This document shows, piece after piece, positions 1-11,502 of a stretch of DNA of 64,000 nucleotides. Numbering within the stretch: position 1 is the stretch's first letter; the number at the start of each line of letters is the position of its first letter. Location of the stretch: contig CM032126.1 of NCBI GenBank assembly GCA_018894105.1, positions 22,170,391-22,234,390 on the forward strand, given 5' to 3'. Position numbers and translations under genes: made by a program. The DNA comes from Jacaranda mimosifolia. Lineage: Eukaryota; Streptophyta; Magnoliopsida; Lamiales; Bignoniaceae. Under the pieces are notes generated by a model, which had not been told where the DNA came from, did no database searches, and saw only the letters and a list, made by a program, of their open reading frames with translations.

Positions 1-2480
1 TTCCTGAGAGTACTTCGCAATTTGTTACTTGAAAATAAATTTAGAGGTTGCAATGATATTGTAGATTTTGATTCTTTAGCACCCCTCTAGCTATCCGTGT
101 TTTGCTCTTTGGTACTTTAAAGTAATCAATCGATAATTTTGTTTTTCCATTTGATATTCAATTGCTATCATTCTTTCTGAATGCATTTCAATAGATCCTA
201 TTCGTACTACTTATTAATGTGCAAATCAAAATAAGGTGTCCATTTAATAAAAAAATTATATTATGGATAAAATATATTATATATGTATATATTATATGCT
301 TGAGGCCAAAGAAAAGGGTGACCAGCTTTGGATTTGGACCACTATGAAGGCAATAGCTAAATTGTTGAAGAGGATAGCAGGCTTGGTCCATTGCTGATTG
401 CAAGTAATAATGTTGCAAGGTGATTCTGGTGATGTCAGTTTTCAGTTGTCTGAGCTGTCTCGGGGGATTTGTGAATTTAGCATGATGGTAGGTGGCTGGT
501 AGTTGGTGCTGAATGGGTGGTGGAAGGCAAGGTTCCTTTGGATTTTCACTAGAAATATTGTATTTAATTATGCTTTTTTTTTATGCTAAAGGGAGGGAGT
601 TGTTCAGAATTAGGTGATGTAGGACACATGGGTAAAATACTTGGAATCTGCAACACGGTGTGCCTGGCCAAACCTATAGTTCGCCTGTGCTAGTTCACAT
701 AGTCCGCTACTGAACATTTCCTTTTCCCCTACGGTTGTGCCCCTACTGCAGCCTCCTTGGTTCTAGAGAAGGAAGGGAAATAACTTGCATGGGTTTCTAG
801 AAATATTGCTACTAGGATTGTTAAGCGCAACTGGGCAAGTCAGATTGAGGTTAAATTAGGAGTCCAACTGCTTGTGGGGTCTTACCGTGGAGTGTAAACA
901 TACACAGGCAGACATATATACTGAGCTACCCTTGTTGTTTGGTTGATTGTAGATGCATTTATGCAAGAGCAAGTTGCTGATAGCACTCAGGCACCTGTTG
1001 ATGGCAGTTCAAAGAATGGATGTGAGGGTCATGTTTTGCTCATTTCAGATCATCTACAACGAATTGAAGCATGGTCATGTGTGTAATAAGGTACAACAAA
1101 TACGTGCATATTAGGCCAATCAACATAGAATTTGAGAAATAATAGAAAAAGCAAACTATAGCAATAGGTGGTCATCAGGCTGAAATTAAAGTGTAATTGA
1201 TGTCACAGTATCACCAATTTCTCTTCCAACAGAGTATTGGAATGTGAAGTTGAACTAGTCTTAATATACTTAAGACAGTAATCCACAAAGCATGGCAATT
1301 AATTCCTACCCTTAACTGAGTTAAAAGAAAAGAAAGAACTGCTTGATATAGATGATAAATAGGGGGAAAATACAAACTCAGAACGAGAATTACTTAGTAC
1401 AGAGTAAAAAGTCTACAAACATGTGATGAAACAAAGAAGTAATGAAACATGCAAGAAGCTATGTCAAGTTAAACGTATCTAAGACTAATTGCTCTGTTTG
1501 CACAAAGCTAATGTCAAGGTGTGTAAGGAGGTGGGCCATGTAGAAGCCACTCCTCTCTCTCTCCTCCTTCCTTTTTCAGATTCTGCCTGTTTCTTTTCCG
1601 TCTCATTTTTTGCTGTCTCTTGTATTGTCTAGCTCTAATAACCTTTTACATGATAAAAGAATCTTTCTTGAGTTGAACTCACAGGCCTCGCCACCAACAT
1701 TCTTCATCAACAGCAAGATTTATTAACCATCAGGGATGGACCCAAAATTGGAGTATTGGGGGATCAAAGTTCAGTAGTTATGAAAAAGTTCTGTGCGATT
1801 TTGACAGCTGTAAAAATTAAAGAAATAATAAATTTACCTGAAGATATGAATTATGCAATGCAAGATGATATGACATAGTAATCACATTAGAACTAATCTA
1901 GTCAAAATGTACAATAAATTCACCTTGATGTTACAATTATAATATTGGTGTTACCTATTCATTTCCATTGAAAAGTTACAATTTAAATATATATGGAAAA
2001 AAAAAAAATAGTTGGCCTCAAGTCGTGAGTTTTCCCAATCCTCTGTTTGTTTTAGTTGGTGTCTGGTATAGGCTTTACCAAGGCCTCAATTATCTAAACC
2101 CTCATTTTTTTTGTTTGTCTAATTTTTCAAGGAAAGAAGAAAGAAAAAAAAACTTCGGTTTTCATGATTTAGTATAATTTCATCGTGATTTCTTTTTGGT
2201 TGTCATCTCTACAATGTGAACTCTATTTGATTATTTGATTGTCATCACTATGTTAGACCTTGCCGTGACCTAGAGCCTACATGCTCGTGTAAATTTTATA
2301 CTCTCTTAGTCATTTTCTGTTTCTCGTTGTTAAATTGATATATGTTCTCTATATTCCAAGGATGCACACCTAGAGAAGAGTGTTACAATAGTTTAATGTA
2401 TCAGTCATTATTTTTGTGTTTGTATTTTTGTAATAACAAGTTGAGCATGATTTATGGATATGTTCAACTTTAGGGGGAGG
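1..2480. other. Intergenic or intronic AT-rich stretch
   Basis: No confident gene. Frame +1 is open from the left edge to a TAG at 88-90 and could be the last 29 codons of a gene lying outside. A possible 67-bp internal exon sits at 954-1020, after an acceptor-like TTGATTGTAG and before a GTGAG donor; its reading QVADSTQAPVDGSSKNG looks protein-like and could belong to the TraB-like gene whose last exon is at 2863. CT-rich sequence at 1550-1620 and a short run of A at 1995 are simple sequence. Nothing else could be supported. Confidence 0.3.
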
Positions 2481-2662
2481 TGTTAGAATATTTTTAATAT
2501 TATTTTATTTAGTATTATTTTAGGTAATTGACCATATATGTGTTCATGCTATTCATTGTACTCCAAACTCTTTAGCAGATTGTGTGGATATGATTCTCTC
2601 TTGTAACAGTACACAAAGATAGTAGAAAAATTCTTTTAAGCGTAAAAAACTTGAAAGTTACA
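2481..2662 (+). mobile_element. Possible copia-type 3' LTR remnant
   Basis: A purine tract TAGGGGGAGG at 2471-2480 is followed directly by TGTTAGAATA. This is the usual layout of a polypurine tract and the first bases of a copia 3' LTR. A possible end is the CA at 2661-2662. No partner LTR, internal coding part or target duplication was found, so the call rests only on this junction. It lies about 200 bp upstream of the TraB-like exon, so within the likely preceding intron. Confidence 0.3.
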
Positions 2663-2862
2663 TATTCATGTAAAATCAAATCAAAGAATTTATGGTGTTA
2701 TTATTATATATCAAATGTAGTGCTCTTGAGTTTTGAAGATACTAAATGTGTCAAGTCATGAGGAAGAAGACGAGGATGTCTCGATGGAAAAACATTCCTC
2801 TTAAGAAGATGCGTATGTCTCAATAACAAAACAGTATTTTAAATCATTGCTATTGTTTGCAG

Positions 2863-3304
2863 GTTCACACAGGTGACAGCTGATGTGGAAGAGAAATCTG
2901 TTATTATTGGCGAGAGAAATAGGGCTGCCATGGAAGCTTTACGTAGAGCAATTGATGGTGGGAACAATAAGATTGCGATCCTATATGGGGGTGGGCATAT
3001 GCCAGATTTGGGACGGCGGCTGCGAGAGGAATTTGACCTTGTTCCCTGCCTGGTGCAATGGATAACGGCATGGTCCATCAGAAATAAGAATGTTACAGCT
3101 ACTTCTTTTCCATTTCTTAAAAGATTAGCACAAGTGTTTGGCTGGCCCTTAAACCGTTACCAAACTGTTGCATTGCTGATATTTTCTTCAGTCCTTGCAT
3201 TGGATCTCTGGTTTTGGGAACTATTTTTTGGTACCACAGTAAATTGGGTGTCCAATGTAGCTTCAGACTTATTTCATTATGTTGATAGCACTCAAGTAAT
3301 GTGA
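2863..3304 (+). CDS. TraB/GumN-like membrane protein, last exon (partial)
   Basis: This is the 3' exon of a spliced gene; the 5' part lies upstream, probably outside the window. The exon follows a good acceptor (TTGTTTGCAG ending 2862) and its first base completes a codon. It runs without a stop for 146 codons to a TGA at 3302-3304. The stretch ILYGGGHMPDLGRRL contains the GxGH-type motif typical of the TraB/PrgY/GumN family. Downstream, QWITAWSIR and a hydrophobic segment (TVALLIFSSVLALDLWFW) suggest a C-terminal membrane helix, as in plant TraB-domain proteins predicted to sit in organelle membranes. The frame is intact and codon use looks protein-like, so it is probably a working host gene. 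Family call is from memory of the motif. Biochemical role of plant members is not settled. An unrelated membrane protein is possible. Confidence 0.6.
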
Positions 3305-4070
3305 TTGAATATGGCTGCGCTACGCTTGTAAAAATTGTCATCAAGTTAGTAATTTATTATGGAACACTGTTAATTTGTTGTTGGCGACTGGCGTTGCAGG
3401 TCACATGAGGCAAATTGCCATGGCCATTGCATTTTGTAATAGATTATTGCTGGAGTTAGTCTTAAGAAAGCTGATGTAATAGCTAGCTAGCTTATTAATT
3501 ATTATTAGGTTCCAACTCATTCAATAAATATTATTAAATATTAAATAATAGGAAACTTGTGTTTCATATTTCCTATTTATATTAGCCTCATTAATAAGAT
3601 TTAATTTCTATTAGTGGTCAAAGTTTACATAATGTTTGTTGAGTATACTGAAGTATTTTTCAAATTTTGTGTCTCTCTTGTGGTTGATTTGAATTTATAA
3701 GTTATTAATTTAATTTTAAAATAAAATTTTGAAGTGTTGATCATAAAATATCACATTATTTTTTATAATTTTAAAGCTTTGTAACATTACATGATTTTTT
3801 TTTTTATATTTACTTATGTTGTCTTATAATTTCATAAATAACTTCATCCATTTCACTTTTTCAAGTGAAGCATTTAATTAAATCATTACAAGAAAATATT
3901 AATAAGTAAATTAAATAAAAAGTGAGGTTGTGCACGCATCTGATGAATCTACTTAATAAACAATAACTATTTATACAAAATCTCATAATTCATCAATTCC
4001 AATAATTTGTTTTTTTTTTTTTAAAGAAATTTTTTTTTGTCATATATATTAGGATTAAGCAGAGTATAAT
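3305..4070. other. 3' flank of TraB-like gene, AT-rich
   Basis: Presumed 3' UTR and intergenic DNA. AATAAA-like words occur at about 3522-3545 and could serve polyadenylation. The rest is AT-rich with T runs (about 3787-3802 and 4009-4020). No ORF or repeat structure could be supported. Confidence 0.4.
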
Positions 4071-5037
4071 TATAGGGTTAAATTCACTTTACCCCCCTAT
4101 ACCATGGGGTATGTATCAAATACTCCCCTCTACTTTCAAAACCTTCAAATACCTTTCTCAAAGGTGTCAAATGCCCCCTGTACTACCAAAAATATTCAAA
4201 TACCCCCCTCAAAGTCATCTATCGTTAGTACAATAGTTGGCGGTGTCAAAACTCTACCGTAAATTACTGATTCAACCTAAAAAAAAACTAAATAGCACAA
4301 AAATCTAGGATATGTGACTTTTTTTTTTTTTCTATGTAGACAAATCTATTCTTGACACCCGTACTACAAAAACCTTTAAATACCCCACTCAAACTTCTTT
4401 GCCGTTAAAATGTAATGGTTGTTTGACTGATGTAGTACTAAAATTATCTTCCGTTTACGCATATGATCATTGAAAATTTTTATATCCAAAATACCATTGT
4501 AATTTACTATAAAATGCTCAAGTTTCTTACTTCAATTTTGTTACTTTCATTTTAGGATTTAAAGTATCATCTAACTCCTAATCCAATAAAAATATTAAAT
4601 CATTTTATTTTTTTAAAAGAACATTAAACAACTTCATTTTAATATAGAACATACAAGACTAAAAAAACAAAGGTTGCTTGTGTGGAAAAAATACATGGGA
4701 CCATTATACGTATTTCTATTTCATAACTGTTTGTCTAAAATTTTTCAAATCTGCATTCGTTTTGGGATATAAAAAATGAATAATAATATGTAAGATTTTG
4801 TTATATTATACTTATAATTTATCGTTACTTTGTAAAAAAATGCCACGTATCCTAGGTTTTTATGCTATTTAGTTATTTTCTGAGATTAAATCAGTAATTT
4901 ACTGTAGAGTTTTGACACTGTTAGCTATTTTACTAACGGCAGCTAACTTTGAGGGAGGTATTTGAAAATTTTGAAAGTAGAGGGAGTATTTAAAACACAC
5001 CCCATAGTAAAAGGGGTAAAATGAATTTAACCCTATA
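4071..5037. mobile_element. Foldback (MITE/MULE-type) element with long inverted repeats
   Basis: The left end (TATAGGGTTAAATTCA) and the right end (TGAATTTAACCCTATA) are inverted copies, and the match continues inward with scattered differences for about 240 bp on each side (about 4071-4320 against 4840-5037). Shared inner blocks include CAAATAC, GTGTCAAAACTCTAC and GTAAATTACTGAT. The middle (4330-4840) has no ORF. Long inverted repeats without coding capacity are typical of non-autonomous foldback Mutator-like elements. I saw no matching target duplication. The right end abuts the larger Mutator-like element that starts at about 5040. Confidence 0.65.
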
Positions 5038-6599
5038 ACTATGGGGTGAATAGTATTTTACCACCCCGTGTTATATTAAATGATCGATTTACCCCTTTGT
5101 GAAGAAAAAAGGGGTCCTTATGTTTATAAAAATTAGATCACTGCCTTCTCCTGTGTACTTCTGTTCAATTTTGAGATGGGTAGACAAAAATGCCCTCAGA
5201 TAAATAAGAGCCCCTCATCTCTCCAATTAGCAACTCAAATTTCCCATTCTGCAAAACTCAAATTTGAAAACGATTCCGCGAACTCTAGTTCTTCGACAGA
5301 TTCGAAGTTTTTTCTACAATCCTTAGAGCATAAGTTAAAATACAAATGAGACAAGGAATTCCCAATCACTGAAGGAGGGATTTACAAAGCTTTTGAATGG
5401 AAGAGAGACTGAGGTGGGCGACGATTTTGGACGGAGAGGGGCAGTTGTCAAATAAGCTTTACACGGGGAAGTTGGCCAAGGTATGTGTTTGCAACACCTA
5501 AAACTATGAATAATGTGTTGACTTAATATTTATTTATTCTTTATTTGAAGCGACAACTGAGTGTATGGTATGGTTGTAAATATATCTAGCAAGTGTCTGT
5601 GAGATTCTTCTCGAGTTTGGGTAAAAGATTCAATTTTGTTCGCTTTTGTCATCCATGTGATGTGTATGTGGGGTGTATGTCTGATATTAATATTTGTTGG
5701 TGTGAGGTTGGTGGTCCCTTATGAGAGGAAAGAAGTAATACCCCACACTCGGGGACAAAAACTTGAACAGTATTTGGGGCCCTTTTTTTTAATTTTTTAA
5801 TTTTTTGGTGAATTTTTTCCTTATGAGATGAAATTTTGTTGACTTTATTTTTTTTTCCTTTTCCATGAATTAGTTGCTGATGTGTTTGCTCATGTAGTTG
5901 TTAGTGAATTTTATGCTTAATTCTTGATGAGTTATTTGTTGATTACTTGTTGATGTATTAGGTGAATTATTATGTTAATTATTGCTGAGTTATTTTTTGT
6001 AAATGTAGATACAATGTTGCATGAGGTCCACATATAAGTGGGGAGGAGTTTGTATACCTGGAGAGCAAAGTTGAATACAAGGGAGGTGAGAAGCATCTAT
6101 TTAGCAAAGATGACTTGGATTTCATTGGGATGGAAGAATTGTATGGCATGCTTACAAGCATCATTGGAAGTGAGAGTTGTAGTTGCCTTTTCTACTACTG
6201 TGTGCCTGGTCTTCCACTGTACATAGGACTGAGGAATATTAGTTTGAACACAACTATGGAAATTGTAGGCATGGTTTCATATTATGAACATGTAAACATA
6301 CCTATTATGATCTATGTAGAGAATGTGCCCCTTCCAATGGTTGTGATAGAGATTCCAGGATTTGTGGCACCTGATGAGGACATGATAGTTCCATATATAC
6401 CAGCAGAAGAATCTCCATATGAGTTGGTAGATGAATAGGTAGGGAATAAACAAGCACATGAGACTGTAGAAGAACATGAGCATGCAACAAAAGTGCAAGT
6501 ACCTGAGGTAGAAGAAGTACATGAGTCTGTAGAAACTAATGAGCATGAAGCACAAGAGCCAGCAGATGATTATATAGCACAAGAGGCAGCAGTTGAGGC

Positions 6600-6850
6600 A
6601 TGCAATGAAGGATTTGGGGCAGCTTCTGAGGTACAACAACAACAAGCACATGAGTTCACTAATGAGCATATAGTAGAAGAGGCATCACATGGGCCAGCAG
6701 TTGAGGCAGGCATCGGGCAAGAATGTGGGTCAGGTTCTGGGGTAGTAAATGAAGGATTTGAGATAGCATCTGAGGTGCAGCAACAACAAGCACAAGATTT
6801 CACTAATTAGAATGTAGCAGTTGAGGCAGGCATTGGGCAAGAATGTGGTT
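6600..6850 (+). repeat. Tandem repeat in transposase linker
   Basis: A unit of about 145 bp occurs nearly twice. Both copies code for an NEGF...SEVQQQQA stretch followed by F-T-N, and then VEAGIGQECG. The second copy begins near 6748 and is degenerate after the TAG at 6808. It extends the acidic Glu/Gln-rich linker between the PB1-like domain and the catalytic region, a region that varies in length among MULE transposases. Confidence 0.6.
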
Positions 6851-6949
6851 TAGTTCCTAGGCAATAAATGAAGGAGTTGGGGCAGCTGCTGAGGCAGTAG
6901 TTGATCATGTACATGAGGTACTTTTAAACAACATGTATTTTTACTAAAC

Positions 6950-7030
6950 ATTAGTTTACCCCTTTGTATTTTATGTTTGAGTGATTTACCCCTTTGTATT
7001 TTATGGTTAAGTGATTTACCCCCTTATGTT
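6950..7030 (+). repeat. Array of TIR-like motif inside transposase intron
   Basis: Three head-to-tail copies of a unit of about 33 bp, GTTTACCCCTTTGTATTTTA and near variants (GATTTACCCC), fill the presumed intron at about 6920-7040. The same TTTACCCCTTTG core occurs near the left end of the element (5088-5100) and, inverted, near the right end (about 11440-11452). Confidence 0.6.
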
Positions 7031-10000
7031 ACTTAAAATAGGGTAATAAGGAAGCAAATGAACTACCAGCTATACAAGTTGAGCAACAATCAGTTGTACA
7101 AGTTGAGGAATCAAATGAATCTGTGGTTAAGACAACACTTGATCATTAGAGGCAATCACCAAGAAAACAAAGCAAATAGCTTGTGAGCTACCATGTAAGG
7201 AGACAGTTGAAAAGGAACCAACAGTTGTTCATGTTGAGAATCCATCAACACAAGAGGGAGCACCATCATTAGCAGACTTAGGTTTAGAGGGGATAGAAGT
7301 AGACCTTGACTTGTTATGGCAAGATGATAATGTACAACACAGTCAGCCCAGTTAGCCAACATTTAATAAGGATGCCACACAGGACAAAGGAAAAAGGCCA
7401 ATAAGTGAAATTGGGCAAGATGATAATGTATCAACCGATGATGATTACATACAACCTAATGAAGCAGATGATGAGTCTGGTGAGAATGATTATTCAGACA
7501 CACCAAGCTATGCTTTGGAAGATGTTGAAAGGTCTACTGATGATGACATATGAACTGAGAGAAGGCACATAAAAAAAATGAAGATGAGTTGATTAGCTTG
7601 TCTAGTTTAGATGGTGATGCACCTAAGCATTATTCTAATAGAGAATGAGAGGATTTGAAGAACATACAAATGGTTGTTGGTATAAAATTCCCAAGTGTTC
7701 AAGTCTTCAGAGAGGTGCTCAGACACTACTGTATTAGGGAAGAGTTTCAGTTGGAGTTCATGAAAAATGAGAATGCCAGAATCACTGCAAAGCGTGCCCA
7801 TGAACAATGCACATGGAAGATTCATGCTTCACCAATAATGGGGGACAAAGTCTTTTAAATAAAGACTATTAAAGGGGAGCATGTGTGCACAAGAAACTAT
7901 GAAAATAAACTAGCTAAGTGTGGCCACTTAGCTAAGAGGTTGGAGAACACAATTAGAGATAATCCACAAATTCTAATAGAGAAATTGCAAGCTATTATTA
8001 ACAGAAAAATAGGGCTTCAAGTCAACAAATGGAAAATAATTGCTGCAAAGAAAAAGGTTTTGGCAAACATAACGGGGAAGGATTGGATACAATATAGAAG
8101 GTTGTGGGATTATTGTGAAACTGTGAGGCACAAGAATCCTGGCGGCAAAATTATCCTTAGAAAGGTTGATGGAAGTGATCCCCCTATGTTTGAGAGAATG
8201 TATTTTAGTCTTGATGCCATGAAGAAGGGATTTTTAGCTAGTTGTAGGCCTATTATAGGCCTTGATGGTTGCTTTTTGAAGACTTCTTTTGAGGGACAAC
8301 TTCTAGTGGCTGTTGGTAGAGATGGCAATGACAACTTCTGGTCTATTGCCATAGCATTGGTCTTTATGGAGAATAGAGAGACCTAGACTTGGTTTGTTCA
8401 AGAACTTTTGGATGATATTGGGGGTCTTGGGGAGTCCAAATGGGTGTTTATATCTGACAGGCAGAAGGGTTTAATGGAGGCCTTAAAAGACTTGGTCCCT
8501 GAAAGTGAGCACACGTTTTGCATTAGACATGTGTATGAAAATTTCAAGAAAAAATTCAAGGGAAAAGAGCTTAAACAACTATTCTTGAAGGCTACCTCTA
8601 CAGCAATCAAGACACATTTTGAAGACTGCATGAAGGATATTGAGAAAGTTGATCCTAAGTTGGATCAAGAGAAAGAAACTGCTGCTGAGTGGTTGAGAAA
8701 CATCCCTTCCCAGCATTGGAGTAGATCCCATTTTCAAACTTATTGTAAGTCTGATATTTTGGTGAATAATTTGTGCGAGTCTTTCAATAATTACATTCTT
8801 GAGGCTAGAGATAAGCCAATCATCACGATGTTTGAATGGGTAAGAACTAAACTTATGACAAGAATCCAGTGTAAAAGGGAAGGTATTGAAAAATATGCTA
8901 GCTCAATTTGTCCTACCATATTGAAAAAGTTCAACAAGCAGCACAAACTAGTTAAGAATTGGACAAGATGGCGTAGAGGAGATGAATTTGAAGTGGACAA
9001 CTTTATTGATAAGTATGTTGTTGACCTGGCTAATGACACTTGCACATGTAGTATGTTCTATTTGAGTGGATACCCATGTTGTTATGTATATGCTGCCATT
9101 TCTAAGAAGCGAGGCAAGATTGAGGCTCATGCCAATGCTTATTACAGTGTGGAGTTGTATAAAAAAGTTTATCAATTTAGGATCCATGGTGTTCCTAGCC
9201 AGAAGCATTAAATCAAGATATTTTTTTAGCCATTGAGGCCCCCATCCTTGAAAAAGAAAATGGGAAGACCTAAAAGGTTGAGGAGGAGAGGACTAGATGA
9301 GGTGCAGCCGCCGTGCAGAGGAGCACTTCAATAAGAAAAGGCTTGACTCATACCTATAAGAGATGCTTGCAAAAGTTACTTGCAAGAATCTTGTGCATCC
9401 TAATTCTAAACTATATAAGGTATGTCATTATATACATGTTCATTTATTACTATTTTAATTTCTTTCCTTCCTTTTTAATGTTCTAATTCTCTTTACAGGG
9501 GGACCTTCCAACAGAGATGAATACTGAAAGTTCAAGTGTCCCTCCTGCCAATCAAGCTTATCCAACTAATGTCCAGCCTCCTCCTAGCTCTATTCCTCAA
9601 CCAAGAACAACAAGGGTAAGTAATTCTTATTTATTTTTCATATAGTATGAATTGCTAGTAATTTACTAACTTTTATATTTAAAAACTTTACAAACAGTCA
9701 ACTTCTAGAGGTGGAGGAACATACCAAAGCTTCAGGAACGAAGCATTGCTTGGTAGACAACCCAACATAAGAAAGTCAAATAGATCAGGGCCACATTCAA
9801 GAGCAGCTACATCAGGAGCAACTCCAAGTGCATCAGCTCCAGCTCCTAGTGGATCAGATCCAAGTGGGTCAGATCCAACTGCTTCTGCTCCAATAAGTGC
9901 AACAATGGGTTATGGATCCAAAGTTGGAAATGTGCAAAGAAAAAGGAAAGCAGCTGCACCTGATGTATTGGAAGGCCTTAGGGCAAGGGCATTGCAAAGG

Positions 10001-10254
10001 AGAAAAAAGAATTAGGAGATGTAACGTTGTAATGTCTTGAGTTTTTTTGAAGCCAAATGTAGTATTGAAGCTGTAGTATTCTTCAACATTGATGCTTGCA
10101 GTATTCTGGAACATTTAGTATTGAAGTTGAATTTGTTGGATCTTTTTGGAAGGTTTTAGGGCAGTAAAACTCCTTATATATGAAGTTTGTTTATGATAAC
10201 TTTATGTTGGCAATGTTATATTTGAGAATGTGTAAATGTTATTATAGTTATATT

Positions 10255-10440
10255 TCATAGTTGTTTAGTTCCTTGGTTTTGCTTGGTTATGGATTGCTTA
10301 TTAGTTGGTTTTTGATTGGATTTGGATTGCTTTTTGGTTGGTTGTGGATTGCTTTTTGGCTGCCTTTGGATTGTTGATTGGTTGGTTGCCTTTGGATTGC
10401 TTTTATGTTGGTTAGGGATTACTTTTGTGCAGTGGACCTA
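10255..10440 (+). repeat. Degenerate short tandem repeat
   Basis: Eight or so imperfect copies of a unit like GGATTGCTTTTTGGTTGGTT, period about 20-25 bp, lie just downstream of the transposase stop codon. The stretch is open in one frame but only because the repeat lacks stops; I do not treat it as a gene. Confidence 0.55.
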
Positions 10441-10485
10441 CTTTTGCAGTTTCCTACAAAAATATAAGTCTTTCATCACATTCTA

Positions 10486-10585
10486 TTTTTTAAAGAAGCG
10501 TTTAGCCCCCTTATGTTTTTTAAAAGAAGTGTTTAACCCCCTTATATTTTTTAAAAGAAGTGTTCAACCCCCTTTATGTTATATA
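10486..10585 (+). repeat. Second array of TIR-like motif
   Basis: Three copies of a unit of about 34 bp (GTGTTTAACCCCCTTATATT and variants, each followed by TTTAAAAGAAG) stand head to tail. They resemble the motif at both element ends and in the transposase intron, and lie between the two convergent genes of the element. Confidence 0.55.
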
Positions 10586-10832
10586 ACGCGAAGAATACAC
10601 CCCCCCCTGGGTTGCTGATTTTTTCAACAATGACCATCAAAGGTACAAGCAAATCAATAAATTCTTACTAGAATGAAGAAATTCAAAGTTCCATATTAAT
10701 AGAAACATAATATTATATTGAAAGTACATTAAACTTACTAGAAATACATTGAAAATAGATAAACTACTTCATGAAGATGTTGAAAATTAACATTGTTAAC
10801 AAAACACCACATACAACCCAAGAAAAATGAAC

Positions 10833-11195
10833 TTAATTTTTAGGCATCTCGGACTCTATGTGTGTAGACACCCTTGACACAACTTTAGCAATGTCAAGAA
10901 CATTGCTTTCTTCTATTACTGCACTTCTGTCCACTGTCACTAGTGGGCTTATTGGAAGGCCATTTGTTGCCCACATAGCTTGCTATGGATTACACCAATG
11001 AAAGAAGTTACATTGGTGCTTCGAACAAGAGTAGCACAACGTCCCCTTTGAAGGCTTCGTCTCAGACTCCACCACTCGAATTTTGGCTCGTATATTGCAT
11101 CCACATTCTGGAGTTTTCCCATACCTCAAGTCAAGGGTGATTTGCTTATGTCATTCTTTACTTTTATTTTTCACTCTTGAATTAGATGAGGACAT
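10833..11195 (-). pseudogene. GRF-type zinc-finger protein, broken ORF inside MULE
   Basis: On the minus strand an ATG at 11195 opens a frame of 121 codons to TAA at 10833 with two in-frame stops (TGA at 11153-11151, TAG in the CNP-stop-QAM stretch near 10983). It codes MSSSNSRVKNKSKE, a linker, then ECGC, a 27-residue gap, CYSCSKHQCNFFHWCNP, and a tail ending SEMPKN. The spacing CxC...C...CxFFxWC is that of the GRF-type zinc finger, seen in plants in small proteins like those annotated At4g04775-like. It faces the transposase gene, in the position mudrB takes in maize MuDR. Function in the element is unknown. It could be a captured host gene or an element gene. The frame match across both stops supports one ancestral ORF. 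Confidence 0.7.
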
Positions 11196-11502
11196 TCTGC
11201 AGATTTTTAGGGTTTGATGGAGGGATAAAGAATGAATGAAGAAGACGATGGAAATTAAAGGAATGAAACAGGCAAAGTGGAGAAAACCAAAAAAAATATG
11301 GGAAAATATAATGGAGGGATAAAAATATAATTTCAATTGATAAAAGTTAGGAAAAACAATATCCTACTTGCACAACAGTGCGTGTAAACATCACCTACAA
11401 CCTCAAGGTGGCGGGACAATCCATAAAAATCATTTCTTTTAACAAGGGGGTAAACCACCAAAATGTATTTTTCGATGAGGCTACAAATACATTTTCCCTA
11501 TA

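Larger units (their letters stand above)
6017..10015 (+). pseudogene. mudrA-like: Mutator (mudrA-type) transposase pseudogene
   Basis: The gene once coded a MULE transposase, which cuts and reinserts the element. Parts in order: an N-terminal PB1-like plant domain (about 6047-6438, FVYLESKVEYKGG then MEELYGML); an acidic, repeat-rich linker (6439-7560); MuDR N-terminal DNA-binding and DDE catalytic region (7655-9211, one frame); a GRPKRLRR basic tail near 9255; and a low-complexity C-terminus (9500-10015). Catalytic residues are visible: Asp at 8264 (GLDGCF), Asp at 8456 (SDRQKG) and Glu at 8777 (NLCESFN). The SWIM zinc finger (CTC...PCCYVYAA, about 9043-9103) has Tyr where the family has His. 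Breaks: TAG at 6436 and 6808, TAA at 7856, TAG at 8384, and a start-region frameshift. Likely introns: 6920-7040, 9420-9499 and 9616-9698. Identity is clear; it cannot make a full-length protein. Confidence 0.88.
5040..11502 (+). mobile_element. Mutator-like element (MULE), decayed
   Basis: The element is inferred from a mudrA-type transposase (about 6020-10015), a convergent second ORF (10833-11195) and weakly matching ends. The left end reads TATGGGGTGAATAGTATTTT. The right end, read on the minus strand from 11502, starts TATAGGGAAAATGTATTTGT. Both ends have the motif TTTACCCC(C/T)(C/T)TTG about 45-60 bp in. Boundaries are uncertain by tens of bases because the foldback element adjoins on the left and both flanks share CCCTATAACTAT (5031-5042 and 11496-11507). 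The 5' leader (5040-6000) has no clear ORF; the G/A-rich stretch at 5400-5490 may be a first exon. Stops throughout make it non-autonomous today. Confidence 0.65.

Noticed and set aside
1..90. Open frame of 29 codons from the left edge to TAG
   Set aside because: Too short and at the window edge. No splice signal or family motif supports it.
1968..2177. 69-codon plus-strand ORF
   Set aside because: Composition follows AT-rich DNA and Phe/Lys/Asn runs; no motif and no conserved context.
10316..10618. 100-codon ORF downstream of the MULE transposase
   Set aside because: It is made by the GGATTGCTTTTTGG tandem repeat and the TTTAACCCCC array, so it is a repeat by-product.
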